Made by a program: the position numbers and the translations under genes. Shown here one piece after another: positions 1 to 5,941 of a stretch of DNA of 6,376 nt. Where the stretch lies: NCBI GenBank assembly GCA_012032065.1, contig JAAURV010000194.1, positions 1 through 6,376 of the forward strand, written 5' to 3'. The notes beneath the pieces are model-generated. The model was not told the origin of the DNA. It did no database searches and worked only from the letters and a program-made list of their open reading frames with translations. Each line of letters opens with the position of its first letter. Position 1 is the stretch's first letter. The DNA is from Hyphomicrobiales bacterium (GTDB taxonomy: Bacteria > Pseudomonadota > Alphaproteobacteria > Rhizobiales > Aestuariivirgaceae).

Positions 1-136
1 GCAGGATGGCGGTGTGCAGCGCACGCGGAATCCGGTCGATCACCACGCCTTCCGATAGCCCGAGCATGGCAAACAGCGTGGCCACGATGCGCATCAGTGC
101 ATCCCGGTTCCGTGTCATTGCCAACTCCCAGTCCAT
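1..136 (-). CDS. Uncharacterised protein, N-terminal 45 residues only (runs off the window)
   Basis: The reading frame opens at an ATG at 136 and runs leftward, uninterrupted, off the window edge. The first residues are MDWELAMTRNRDALMRIVAT, followed by a short hydrophobic stretch (LFAMLGL, about residues 21-27) and then a mixed segment ending in RALHTAIL. A purine-rich GAGAGG about 7 bases upstream of the ATG serves as ribosome binding site. I do not recognise a named family. It resembles, from memory only, short uncharacterised proteins of Rhizobiales. The strongest clue to its role is the LexA box at 155-169, 18 bases upstream of the start, which suggests expression under DNA damage. The frame is favoured over the overlapping alternative because its residue composition is protein-like while the other frame is rich in Arg, Gly and His. 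Its function is unknown. Confidence 0.7.
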   Translation of the reverse strand, partial: MDWELAMTRNRDALMRIVATLFAMLGLSEGVVIDRIPRALHTAIL

Positions 137-154
137 ACGGGATCCTCTCGCTAA

Positions 155-169
155 GAACAATACAAGAAC
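155..169 (-). promoter_or_regulatory. LexA-type SOS box (GTTC-N7-GTTC)
   Basis: On the plus strand the bases read GAACaatacaaGAAC, which is GTTC-N7-GTTC on the minus strand. That is the direct-repeat LexA site established for alphaproteobacteria. All eight conserved bases match and the spacer is AT-rich. The site lies 18 bases upstream of the ATG at 136. A perfect -35 hexamer TTGACA (minus strand, 191-186) precedes it, so the box falls where the -10 region would be (about 168-163, itself a poor match). This is the classic arrangement for repression by LexA. By chance, eight fixed bases would occur about 0.2 times in a window of this size counting both strands, so position is what makes it convincing. 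Confidence 0.6.
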
Positions 170-317
170 ATAACAGAGGAAGGCATGTCAAGAGGTATTT
201 GAGAAAATTCTTCAATCCACCCGTAAGGGCCGCCAGACGGCGCGACATCCCGTCAAAACCCATCTTGTCACGCTCCTTCGGAGTTCAGCCGAAGGAAGGG
301 GCTTTGAAGCTGTCTGG

Positions 318-949
318 ATGAACATGAGAGAGAAAAGTAAATTGATATCATGTCACGGTAATGCTGTTTTCGGTATCGCAGCCTCATTGAAACACCGGAC
401 GCCGTCATAGGATTCCTTCGGCAGAGTAGGCACCCGGCCGACACGCAAGTCATCGTCTTGGATCTGTTAAATTCAAAGTTCTATAAAACAACCCAGCAAG
501 GCGATTTGAAGACATCCATATTCGGTGAGTGCTAAAACGTCGGCGAGAACAAGCTGCAACTCCCTTCAAAGACCCCCAAAGACGAAGCTCTTTCTCTAAT
601 AAAGGCAAGCGTATTTGTTCCCGGAGTTGCTGCTTACTGTAACAAGAACGTTGAGGCCAATTCGGAATTGCTCGACGCCGCTCGCCAATGGAACGAGAGG
701 AACCGGAAGTTCCATCTTGCTATCGTGGCGACACTCGAGGCGTCTGGCGGGTTGTCAGCGATTGAGAAAGACAGCTTGGATAAGGCTGGCTTCGAATTAG
801 TGAAACAGACAATCGAAAAAAAACAGGACAAAAGTTCTTTCTGTTCTGACTTTGTTGGAATTGCCAATTCTGGTCAACTCGACCTTGATAGGATGGACGA
901 TACCAAAACACCATTGGCGCGGCTGATGAGGAAGGCGGCAACACCTTGA
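318..949 (+). pseudogene. Decayed gene for an unrecognised protein
   Basis: One reading frame is open from 362 to 532, stops at TAA 533-535, and is open again from 536 to the TGA ending at 949. Both parts read like real protein: TQVIVLDLLNSKFYKTTQQG before the stop, and VAAYCNKNVEANSELLDAAR with later Lys/Glu-rich helical sequence after it. The second part has no ATG or GTG start, the first usable start being TTG at 668. A plausible original start, ATG 318 or 324, opens another frame (MNMREKSKLISCHGN, then a hydrophobic AVFGIAAS like the end of a signal peptide) that closes at 408-410; a shift near 380 would join it to the first part. The intact gene would have coded for about 210 residues with two cysteines (AAYC, SSFC) in the C-terminal half. 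Base composition is visibly AT-richer than the neighbours, suggesting acquired DNA. A functional 93-residue remnant from TTG 668 cannot be excluded. I do not recognise the family. Confidence 0.5.
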
Positions 950-992
950 CGGGAGTTTCGGTGAGAGGAGTTCCGTTGACAGTGCGCCAGAC

Positions 993-1328
993 TCAAGCCG
1001 CTGCCCGCCTGAAGCGGATGCCGCCTTGCTCTTTCGATCGCTTCGCCGGCTTCACCACGATCTCGATGTCGCGGCCAAGTGCTGCGATCATGTGGAGCAG
1101 GCGTTCGACCGAGAAACCGCGCAACTTGCCGCCCAAGAGGTTGGAGAGATCGGGCTGCGCCACCCCAACGAGCGCGGCAGCTTTCGCCTGGCTCAGCTTC
1201 TTTGCCTTGAGAAGCCTCGCCAACTCCGCGACGATCTCTGACTTGAGCAGAAGCTCTTGCGCGTCTGGCAGGCCAAGATCGGCGAAGACATTGCCGCTGC
1301 CGGTTTCGTGAGATGGAAGCTTCTTCAT
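993..1328 (-). CDS. higA: HigA-type antitoxin, XRE-family HTH repressor
   Basis: This 111-residue protein is the antitoxin of a type II toxin-antitoxin pair. It neutralises the HigB toxin by binding it and, with its helix-turn-helix, represses the shared promoter. The N-terminal part (VFADLGLPDAQELLLKSEI, about 14-32) is typical of the antitoxins that partner Gp49-like toxins. The helix-turn-helix spans about residues 43-68, with KKLSQAKAAALVGVAQPDLS and then NLLGGK. The C-terminal tail from about residue 93 is basic. The ATG at 1328 overlaps the toxin stop in an ATGA, so translation is coupled. The palindrome in the operon promoter (1721-1736) is the likely operator. The gene is complete and shows no damage. 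The assignment to an XRE/HigA-like antitoxin is firm; neutralisation of this particular toxin is inferred from the pairing. Confidence 0.85.
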   Translation of the reverse strand: MKKLPSHETGSGNVFADLGLPDAQELLLKSEIVAELARLLKAKKLSQAKAAALVGVAQPDLSNLLGGKLRGFSVERLLHMIAALGRDIEIVVKPAKRSKEQGGIRFRRAAA

Positions 1329-1711
1329 GATTTCTCTCCTCGAGATATTCTGTGGCGATGGATTATTTCTGCGTCCTTCAGGCGAGCGGCAATGAGGTCC
1401 ATGGTGTGCTTCGGTGTGGCGATGCCTGTCTTCGACTTCTTCTGGAACGCGTGCAGCACATAGATGGCGCCGGCGAAACGCACCGTATAGACGGCGCGAT
1501 AGGTGCTGCCATCGTGATCCGCGATGATTTCCAAGACGCCTCGGCCGCCAAAACCTTTCAAAGGCTTGGCGTCTTGCGCTTCTTCGCCGCGCTGCGCGAG
1601 AAAAAGAGAATGGCCCACCTTGACGCGAACCGCATCGGGCATAACGGATAGTTCTTTACGCGCCGGTCCGACAAAATCACATGGCTTAAGGGACCTGGCG
1701 CCGCGCAGCAT
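1325..1711 (-). CDS. higB: HigB-type toxin, RelE/Gp49-like mRNA interferase
   Basis: This 128-residue protein belongs to the phage-derived Gp49-like branch of the RelE/HigB superfamily, whose members inhibit translation by cutting mRNA on the ribosome. Recognisable blocks are LKPCDFVGPARKELSVMP (8-25), AKPLKGFGGRGVLEI (48-62), the core strand YRAVYTVRF (71-79) and VLHAFQKKSKTGIATP (85-100), the usual C-terminal signature. The length is normal or slightly long. ATG 1711 is chosen because the family alignment begins around LKP; starting at the internal ATG (1642) would remove the conserved LKP..VGPARKEL block. No Shine-Dalgarno is visible before 1711, and the promoter is so close that the message may be leaderless. 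It is first in a two-gene operon with the antitoxin, as in typical HigBA loci. It looks intact; its activity is inferred from the family. Confidence 0.85.
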   Translation of the reverse strand: MLRGARSLKPCDFVGPARKELSVMPDAVRVKVGHSLFLAQRGEEAQDAKPLKGFGGRGVLEIIADHDGSTYRAVYTVRFAGAIYVLHAFQKKSKTGIATPKHTMDLIAARLKDAEIIHRHRISRGEKS

Positions 1712-1717
1712 GGGGCA

Positions 1718-1745
1718 ATTATAGCAATATTACTATGTGTGTCAA
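1718..1745 (-). promoter_or_regulatory. Promoter of the higBA operon with embedded operator palindrome
   Basis: On the minus strand there is a perfect -35 TTGACA (1745-1740), a 16-base spacer and a perfect -10 TATAAT (1723-1718). The spacer and the first part of the -10 contain the imperfect palindrome ATAGCAATATTACTAT (1721-1736), where 14 of 16 bases pair (one mismatched pair). Antitoxins of this class bind such sites to repress their own operon. Transcription would begin near 1711, essentially at the toxin start codon. Confidence 0.75.
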
Positions 1746-2048
1746 GGTCGAAGGCAGCGGGCGTTGCCGTCCGGCTTTCGCCGGGATGGCCAATTGGAGG
1801 AGGGAGCGAGAATGGTGGAACGAGTGGAAAATGATCCGTAGGCTGATAAATTTTCTCCCTCGCGCCGAAAGCGTGGGGGAGTACCGCCGGAGGCGGGGAG
1901 GGGTGTTGATCGAGGTACGGGACCTTTCAAGGATCGAGCTTGTGCAGACACCCCCTCCGCCCCCTGCGGCGGCACTCCCCCAACAAGTTGGGGGAGAGAA
2001 GTGATCCGCCCCTACGGACGATCGTCAGCAAGCCCCGCGGGCCCCCGC
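1746..2048. other. Gene-free stretch between higBA and the helicase gene
   Basis: The short open frames here (PPPPPAAALPQQ-like on one strand, HPLRPLRRHSPN-like on the other) are repeat-derived and not credible genes. The left part has a small hairpin, TCCGGC-tttc-GCCGGg, around 1770-1786. The right part is filled by the long inverted repeat at about 1832-2021. The left end abuts the higBA promoter and the right end the helicase stop codon. Confidence 0.6.
1832..2021. repeat. Long imperfect inverted repeat (REP/palindromic-element type)
   Basis: The two arms lie at about 1832-1906 and 1948-2021 with a 41-base centre. The right arm read in reverse complement follows the left closely: TCCGTAGG, TCTCCC, GGGGGAGT, CCGCCG and GAGGGGTGT or near-identical blocks occur in the same order, with small gaps. 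Each arm also has its own hairpin. In the right arm CTCCCCCAAC (1975-1984) and GTTGGGGGAG (1987-1996) pair perfectly around two bases; in the left arm CTCCCtCGC pairs imperfectly with GCGtGGGGGAG. GC-rich palindromes of this appearance are scattered between genes in many alphaproteobacteria. Lying just past the helicase stop, the element could also protect or end that transcript, but no T-run follows. Multi-copy status cannot be judged from one window. Confidence 0.65.
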
Positions 2049-3452
2049 CTACTGCGCTCTCACCGGCCTTGCGAGGAAGGCGGGCATGTTCCCCTGATGG
2101 AATCCGCCGCTCTCGGGAGCATCGGGAAGGGGGCGGGAGGGTGCCGCCCGTTCGCGGCGCGGCGCGTGTTCGGCTTTCGGCTTGGCTTCGGCGCGCGGAC
2201 TGCGTTCCGGCTTCGGTGCGGCTTCGGCGCGGGGCGGCCTTTCGGCGGATTTAGCACCTCGTTGCCGGCGGCGCGGCTGACGCTCGCGAGCGGGCGCTTC
2301 TGCCTCATCGGCCTGCGGAGCGCTTCCACCGCCGATGTCGAACCATTCGATGTCCTTCTTGATGAGAGCCTCGATCGCTCTCACATACTTCGAATCCTCG
2401 CGGCAGGCCATGGTGAAGGCATGGCCTTCGCGGCCCGCGCGCCCGGTGCGGCCGATGCGGTGCACATAGTCCTCGGCATGAATCGGGACGTCGTAGTTGA
2501 AGACATGCGACACATCCGGAATGTCGAGGCCGCGGGCCGCCACATCCGAGGCGATGAGGTAGGTGACCTCGTTGTTGCGAAAGGCGGCGAGCATCTTGAG
2601 GCGCGCCGATTGATCCATGTCGCCATGGAGCGCGCCTGCGCTGAAGCCATGCCTGCTGAGAGATTTCTCGAGCAGCGCCACCGTCGTCTTGCGGTTGGCG
2701 AAGACGATGCCGTTCTTGACGTTCGCTTGCGTGCGCAAGAGCCGGCGCAGGGCATCGCGCTTCAGTTTCGGATCGTGCGGCGCGCTGACCAGGTGCTGCT
2801 CGGTGGTTTCCACTGTCGAGGAGGCGCGCGTGGCCTCGATGCGCGCCGGATTATGCAGGAACTGCGAAGTGATGCGCTGGATTTCCGGCGGCATGGTGGC
2901 GGAGAAAAACAACGTCTGCCGGGTGAATGGCAAGAGTTTGCAGATGCGCTCGATGTCGGGAATGAAGCCCATGTCGAGCATGCGGTCGGCTTCGTCGATG
3001 ACCAGCATCTCGATGCCGGTGAGCAAGAGGCGGCCGCGTTCGAAGTGATCGAGCAGGCGGCCGGGCGTTGCGATCACCACATCGGCGCCGCGGTCGATCT
3101 TCACGGCCTGCGGTTCGAAGGCAACGCCGCCGATCAGAAGCGCCACCGAAAGATTGTGCAATTTGCCCAGCGTTTCGAAGGCTTCCTGCACTTGCGCGGC
3201 AAGCTCGCGCGTGGGCTCGAGAATGAGTGTGCGCGGCATGCGCGCGCGGGCACGGCCCTTCTCGAGCATCGTGAGCATCGGAAGCACGAAAGCGGCGGTC
3301 TTGCCCGATCCGGTTTGCGCAAGTCCCAGCACATCGGTGCGGGTAAGGGCAGGGGGAATGGCCTGGGCCTGAATGGCCGTCGGCGTTGTGTAGCCCGCTG
3401 CCGCAACGGCTTCGAGAACCTTGGCGCTCAAACCGAGCTCGGAAAAATTCAT
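2049..3452 (-). CDS. rhlE: DEAD-box ATP-dependent RNA helicase, RhlE type
   Basis: This 467-residue cytoplasmic helicase unwinds short RNA duplexes using ATP; relatives act in ribosome assembly, RNA decay and cold adaptation. All motifs are present in order: Q motif (GYTTPTAIQ, 20-28), Walker A AQTGSGKT (45-52), PTRELA (80-85), GG (108-109), TPGR (129-132), DEAD (153-156), SAT (184-186), motif IV around VFANRK (250-255), motif V ASDVAARGLDIPD (301-313) and motif VI HRIGRTGRAG (331-340). Two RecA-like domains end near residue 372. They are followed by a disordered Arg/Pro/Ala/Glu tail (about 380-445) with loose PRAE/PKPE repeats, likely for RNA contact, and a short non-basic end PAFLARPVRAQ. 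Start ATG 3452 gives the normal N-terminus, MNFSELGL; no strong Shine-Dalgarno is seen. A candidate promoter is TTGACT (3567-3562), 17 bases, TATTTC (3544-3539), giving a leader of about 80 bases. The gene appears monocistronic. The exact subfamily (RhlE versus another bacterial DEAD-box type) is likely but not certain. Confidence 0.93.
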   Translation of the reverse strand: MNFSELGLSAKVLEAVAAAGYTTPTAIQAQAIPPALTRTDVLGLAQTGSGKTAAFVLPMLTMLEKGRARARMPRTLILEPTRELAAQVQEAFETLGKLHNLSVALLIGGVAFEPQAVKIDRGADVVIATPGRLLDHFERGRLLLTGIEMLVIDEADRMLDMGFIPDIERICKLLPFTRQTLFFSATMPPEIQRITSQFLHNPARIEATRASSTVETTEQHLVSAPHDPKLKRDALRRLLRTQANVKNGIVFANRKTTVALLEKSLSRHGFSAGALHGDMDQSARLKMLAAFRNNEVTYLIASDVAARGLDIPDVSHVFNYDVPIHAEDYVHRIGRTGRAGREGHAFTMACREDSKYVRAIEALIKKDIEWFDIGGGSAPQADEAEAPARERQPRRRQRGAKSAERPPRAEAAPKPERSPRAEAKPKAEHAPRRERAAPSRPLPDAPESGGFHQGNMPAFLARPVRAQ

Positions 3453-3538
3453 GGGTATGCGAAAAACCGTTCTGGCGAATTGGATGTTGCGAAGCGCCCG
3501 GGCGAAGTCGCCACATGCGGGGGCGCGAAACTGGCCGG

Positions 3539-3567
3539 GAAATAGGGGTTTCGGGGCGGAAAGTCAA
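3539..3567 (-). promoter_or_regulatory. Candidate promoter of the helicase gene
   Basis: On the minus strand TTGACT (3567-3562) and TATTTC (3544-3539) are separated by 17 bases. Five of six -35 bases and four of six -10 bases match the consensus. It points toward the helicase start at 3452 with a leader of about 80 bases. It is one plausible site among few, judged by eye. Confidence 0.35.
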
Positions 3568-3586
3568 ATCACTCAAAAGGTTAAAG

Positions 3587-3609
3587 TTGACCGGTAGCTA
3601 CTTTGACCG
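3587..3609 (+). promoter_or_regulatory. Direct repeat TTGACCG upstream of the aquaporin gene
   Basis: TTGACCG occurs at 3587-3593 and again at 3603-3609, a period of 16 bases, within the 236-base space between the divergent helicase and aquaporin genes. Each copy could be a -35 element; the second has a weak -10 (CATCCT, 3626-3631) after 17 bases. It could equally be a binding site for a regulator. The evidence is only the repeat and its position. Confidence 0.25.
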
Positions 3610-3652
3610 CTGCTCTTGCAACCGGCATCCTCGCCACGTTACCGTCCGGCCA

Positions 3653-3672
3653 GGGATTCGGAGTCGAATCCC
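3653..3672 (+). other. Perfect stem-loop in the aquaporin leader
   Basis: GGGATTCG (3653-3660) and CGAATCCC (3665-3672) pair perfectly over 8 bases around the loop GAGT. The hairpin ends 6 bases before the GGGGGA ribosome binding site (3679-3684) of the aquaporin gene. It has no T-run, so it is not a terminator. It may stabilise the leader or influence translation; the role is unknown. Confidence 0.4.
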
Positions 3673-3688
3673 GGAAACGGGGGACATC

Positions 3689-4374
3689 ATGAAAAAGCTC
3701 GCAGCCGAGTTCTTCGGCACATTTTGGCTGGTTTTGGGCGGGTGCGGCAGCGCCGTTCTTGCGGCCGCATTTCCACAGGTCGGGATTGGGTTAATGGGCG
3801 TGTCGCTCGCATTCGGCCTGACGGTGCTGACCATGGCCTATGCCGTCGGAGGAATCTCCGGCGGGCACTTCAATCCAGCGGTTTCGGTTGGCCTTGCGGC
3901 AGCCGGGCGATTCTCGTGGAGCGAGCTTCCGGGATATGTCGTGGCGCAGGTCATTGGCGCCGTGGCTGGAGCATTCGTTCTTTATCTCATTGCCTCCGGC
4001 AAAGCCGACTTCTCCACCGCCGGCGTTTTGCGTCGAACGGCTACGGCGAACACTCTCCGGGCGGATACTCGCTGATGGCCGCGCTTGTGGCGGAAGTGGT
4101 GCTCACGGCCTTCTTCCTGATCGTGATTTTAGGAGCGACGGGGAAATCCGTGCCGGCAGGCTTCGCGCCTATCGCCATCGGTTTGGCGTTGACGCTGATC
4201 CACCTGATCTCGATCCCGGTGACCAATACATCGGTCAATCCCGCGCGCTCCACGGGTGTTGCGCTATTTGCGGGCGGATGGGCCATTCAACAGCTTTGGC
4301 TGTTCTGGGTGGCTCCGATCATTGGCGCCGTTGCCGGAGCGGTCATTCACAAATCGCTGCTGAGCGACGACTGA
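3689..4374 (+). pseudogene. aqpZ: Aquaporin Z, frameshifted by one missing base
   Basis: AqpZ is the bacterial inner-membrane water channel, a homotetramer with six helices per subunit. From ATG 3689 (ribosome binding site GGGGGA at 3679-3684) the frame reads MKKLAAEFFGTFWLVLGGCG and gives the first NPA motif, GGHFNPAVS (NPA 62-64). After residue 112, ASGKADFSTAG, it goes out of frame and would stop at 4073-4075. The next frame continues without loss from TTT at 4027 as FASNGYGEHSPGGYS, through IHLISIPVTNTSVNPARSTG, to the stop at 4372-4374. One base added after GGC 4024 (for example making GGT TTT) restores a 228-residue protein, against 231 in E. coli. All four selectivity-filter residues can be read: F42, H172, T181 and R187, plus the second NPA (184-186, restored numbering). 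Coding quality after the break is excellent, so the shift is recent, a sequencing error, or less likely a recoding site. It is convergent with the catalase gene. Confidence 0.9.
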
Positions 4375-4382
4375 AACTGAAA

Positions 4383-4407
4383 AGGGCAGGCCGCGAAGGC
4401 CTGCCCT
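4383..4407 (-). terminator. Rho-independent terminator between aquaporin and catalase genes
   Basis: AGGGCAGGCC (4383-4392) and GGCCTGCCCT (4398-4407) pair perfectly over 10 bases around a 5-base loop. On the minus strand the stem is followed by TTTT then CAGTTTC, so it best serves the catalase transcript, whose stop is 21 bases upstream. On the plus strand no T-run follows, but the hairpin begins 8 bases after the aquaporin stop and may act in both directions. Confidence 0.75.
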
Positions 4408-4427
4408 CAATTGAGTTGCCGGCATCG

Positions 4428-5903
4428 TTACTCCGCGGCCACCTTCGTTGCGGACTTGGCGGCAAGCGCGGCACGAACACCTTTTGCGTAGTCGGGATGC
4501 ACCTTGTCGAAGTGCCCAAGCTGCCGCTCGAGAATCTCCTTCGGCAGATTGGGGCCCATGGCATCGGCGACGTTGTTGAAGAGCCGCTGCTTCTGCCCGG
4601 CGTCGAACAGGTTGAACAGCGCGCGCACCTGCACATAGTCGTCGTTGCCGTCGCGATGATTGTAGCGCGCGGCATCGCCCGAGATGCCAAGCGGCGGCTC
4701 GATGGCCGTCTTGTCCTCCACCGGGCCGTTGAACGAATTCGGCTCGTAGAACACATCCGGATTGCCGGTGCGGATGCCGCCGTAGGCATTCATCTGGCCG
4801 TCCTTGTGATAGTGATGCACCGGGCATTTCGGCATGTTGACGGGAAGCGACTCGTAATGCGTGCCGAGGCGGTAGCGGTGTGCATCGGCATAAGAGAAGA
4901 TGCGCGCCTGCAGCATCTTGTCGGGCGACCACGAGATGCCCGGCACGATGTTGGAAGGCGAGAACGCCACCTGCTCGATTTCGGCGAAGTAGTTATCCGG
5001 ATTGCGGTTGAGTTCCATGACGCCGGCATCGATCGGCGGATACTCCTTGTGCGGCCAGACCTTGGTGAGGTCGAAGGGATTGTAGCTGGTTTTCTCCGCG
5101 TCCTTCTCCGGCATCAACTGCATCTGCACTTTCCACTTCGGGAAATCGCCGGCCTCGATCGCGCCGAAGAGCGCTTCCTGATAGGTCTCGCGGGTGCGGC
5201 CGATTTCCCTCTCCGACTCGGCATTGGTGAAGAACTTGTGGCCTTGCATGGTCTTGAAGTGGAACTTCACCCAATGCCGCTCGCCCTTGGCATTCCAGAA
5301 GGAATAGGTGTGCGAGCCGTAACCGTTCATGAACATCGGCGCCACCGGGCAGCCGCGATCCGACATCAGGATGGTCACCTGATGCAGGCTTTCGGGGCTG
5401 AGTGACCAGAAATCCCACATCGCGGTGGCGGAGCGCAGATTGGATTTGGGATGGCGCTTTTGGGTGTGGATGAAATCCGGGAACTTGAGCGGATCGCGCA
5501 CGAAGAACACGGGCGTATTGTTTCCGACGAGATCCCAGTTGCCTTCGCTGGTGTAGAACTTAAGCGCAAAGCCGCGCACGTCGCGCTCGGCGTCCGCCGC
5601 GCCAAGTTCGCCAGCGACGGTGGAGAAGCGCGCGATCATGTCGGTCTTCGCGCCGGGCTTGAAGGCGGCGGCCTTGGTGTATTTGGAGATGTCGGGGTTG
5701 GTAATGGTCAGCGTGCCGTGGGCACCCCAGCCCTTGGCGTGGACAACGCGCTCGGGGATGCGCTCGCGATTCTGATGCGCCAGTTTTTCGATGAGCTGAT
5801 AGTCTTGAAGCAGAACCGGCCCCCGCGCCCCGGCGGTGATCGAGTTCTGGTTGTCGGGAATGGGTGCTCCCGCCGATGTGGTCATCACCGGTTTCTTGCT
5901 CAT
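4428..5903 (-). CDS. katA: Monofunctional haem catalase, small-subunit type
   Basis: This 491-residue enzyme converts hydrogen peroxide to water and oxygen in the cytoplasm, normally as a haem b homotetramer. The active-site signature is RERIPERVVHAKGWGAHG, with distal catalytic His55. Catalytic Asn128 lies in DLVGNNTPVFF, and the proximal haem ligand Tyr338 lies in ARIFSYADAHRYRLG, with Arg334 beside it. The His-to-Asn spacing of 73 equals that in human catalase. The length fits the small-subunit clade, and there is no C-terminal flavodoxin-like domain as in large-subunit catalases. ATG 5903 is preferred over the in-frame TTG at 5906 because AGGAGG (5914-5909) then sits 5 bases away. No signal peptide is seen. 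The gene is alone, ends at a strong hairpin terminator, and has a possible Irr-type box upstream (5925-5941). It is intact; the gene name katA is by clade resemblance. Confidence 0.95.
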   Translation of the reverse strand: MSKKPVMTTSAGAPIPDNQNSITAGARGPVLLQDYQLIEKLAHQNRERIPERVVHAKGWGAHGTLTITNPDISKYTKAAAFKPGAKTDMIARFSTVAGELGAADAERDVRGFALKFYTSEGNWDLVGNNTPVFFVRDPLKFPDFIHTQKRHPKSNLRSATAMWDFWSLSPESLHQVTILMSDRGCPVAPMFMNGYGSHTYSFWNAKGERHWVKFHFKTMQGHKFFTNAESEREIGRTRETYQEALFGAIEAGDFPKWKVQMQLMPEKDAEKTSYNPFDLTKVWPHKEYPPIDAGVMELNRNPDNYFAEIEQVAFSPSNIVPGISWSPDKMLQARIFSYADAHRYRLGTHYESLPVNMPKCPVHHYHKDGQMNAYGGIRTGNPDVFYEPNSFNGPVEDKTAIEPPLGISGDAARYNHRDGNDDYVQVRALFNLFDAGQKQRLFNNVADAMGPNLPKEILERQLGHFDKVHPDYAKGVRAALAAKSATKVAAE

Positions 5904-5908
5904 CAAGG

Positions 5909-5914
5909 CCTCCT
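5909..5914 (-). promoter_or_regulatory. Ribosome binding site that fixes the catalase start
   Basis: AGGAGG on the minus strand is a full Shine-Dalgarno match. It stands 5 bases before ATG 5903 but only 2 before the in-frame TTG at 5906, so it decides for the ATG. Confidence 0.85.
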
Positions 5915-5924
5915 TTTTTGCTAG

Positions 5925-5941
5925 ATTGGAATATCTCTAAA
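5925..5941 (-). promoter_or_regulatory. Possible Irr-type (iron/haem) box upstream of the catalase gene
   Basis: The minus strand reads TTTAGAgatatTCCAAT. The left half matches the TTTAGA half of the rhizobial iron-control motif TTTAGAA-N3-TTCTAAA, and the right half matches it imperfectly (TTC-AA). It lies 22 bases before the catalase start, where the promoter must be. A weak promoter, TTGCCG with a 17-base gap to TTAGAG, would overlap it. Catalase needs haem, so control by Irr is sensible, but the match is partial. Confidence 0.3.

Noticed and set aside
1..263. Minus-strand frame from ATG 263 (MGFDGMSRRLAALTGG) with an AAGGAG upstream
   Set aside because: It would run through the SOS promoter region and then overlap the first gene in a frame rich in Arg, Gly, His and Cys. 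The frame from ATG 136 looks far more like protein, so this one is probably chance.
274..296. Hairpin TCCTTCGG / CCGAAGGA as a terminator
   Set aside because: The 8-base stem is perfect, but neither strand has a following T-run and no gene ends beside it.
2001..3545. 514-codon open frame on the plus strand opposite the helicase
   Set aside because: It is the antisense shadow of the GC-rich helicase gene; the residues are Arg/Gly/Ala/His-rich with no domain, whereas the minus strand carries every DEAD-box motif.
3653..3672. T-arm of a tRNA or tRNA fragment near GTCGAATCCC
   Set aside because: The loop has only four bases, no GTTCGA-type T-loop and no acceptor or anticodon arm around it; it is a simple hairpin.
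3840..5405. 521-codon open frame on the plus strand across aquaporin and catalase
   Set aside because: It spans two recognised genes in the wrong frame or strand and has no domain; it is a by-product of high GC at third codon positions.
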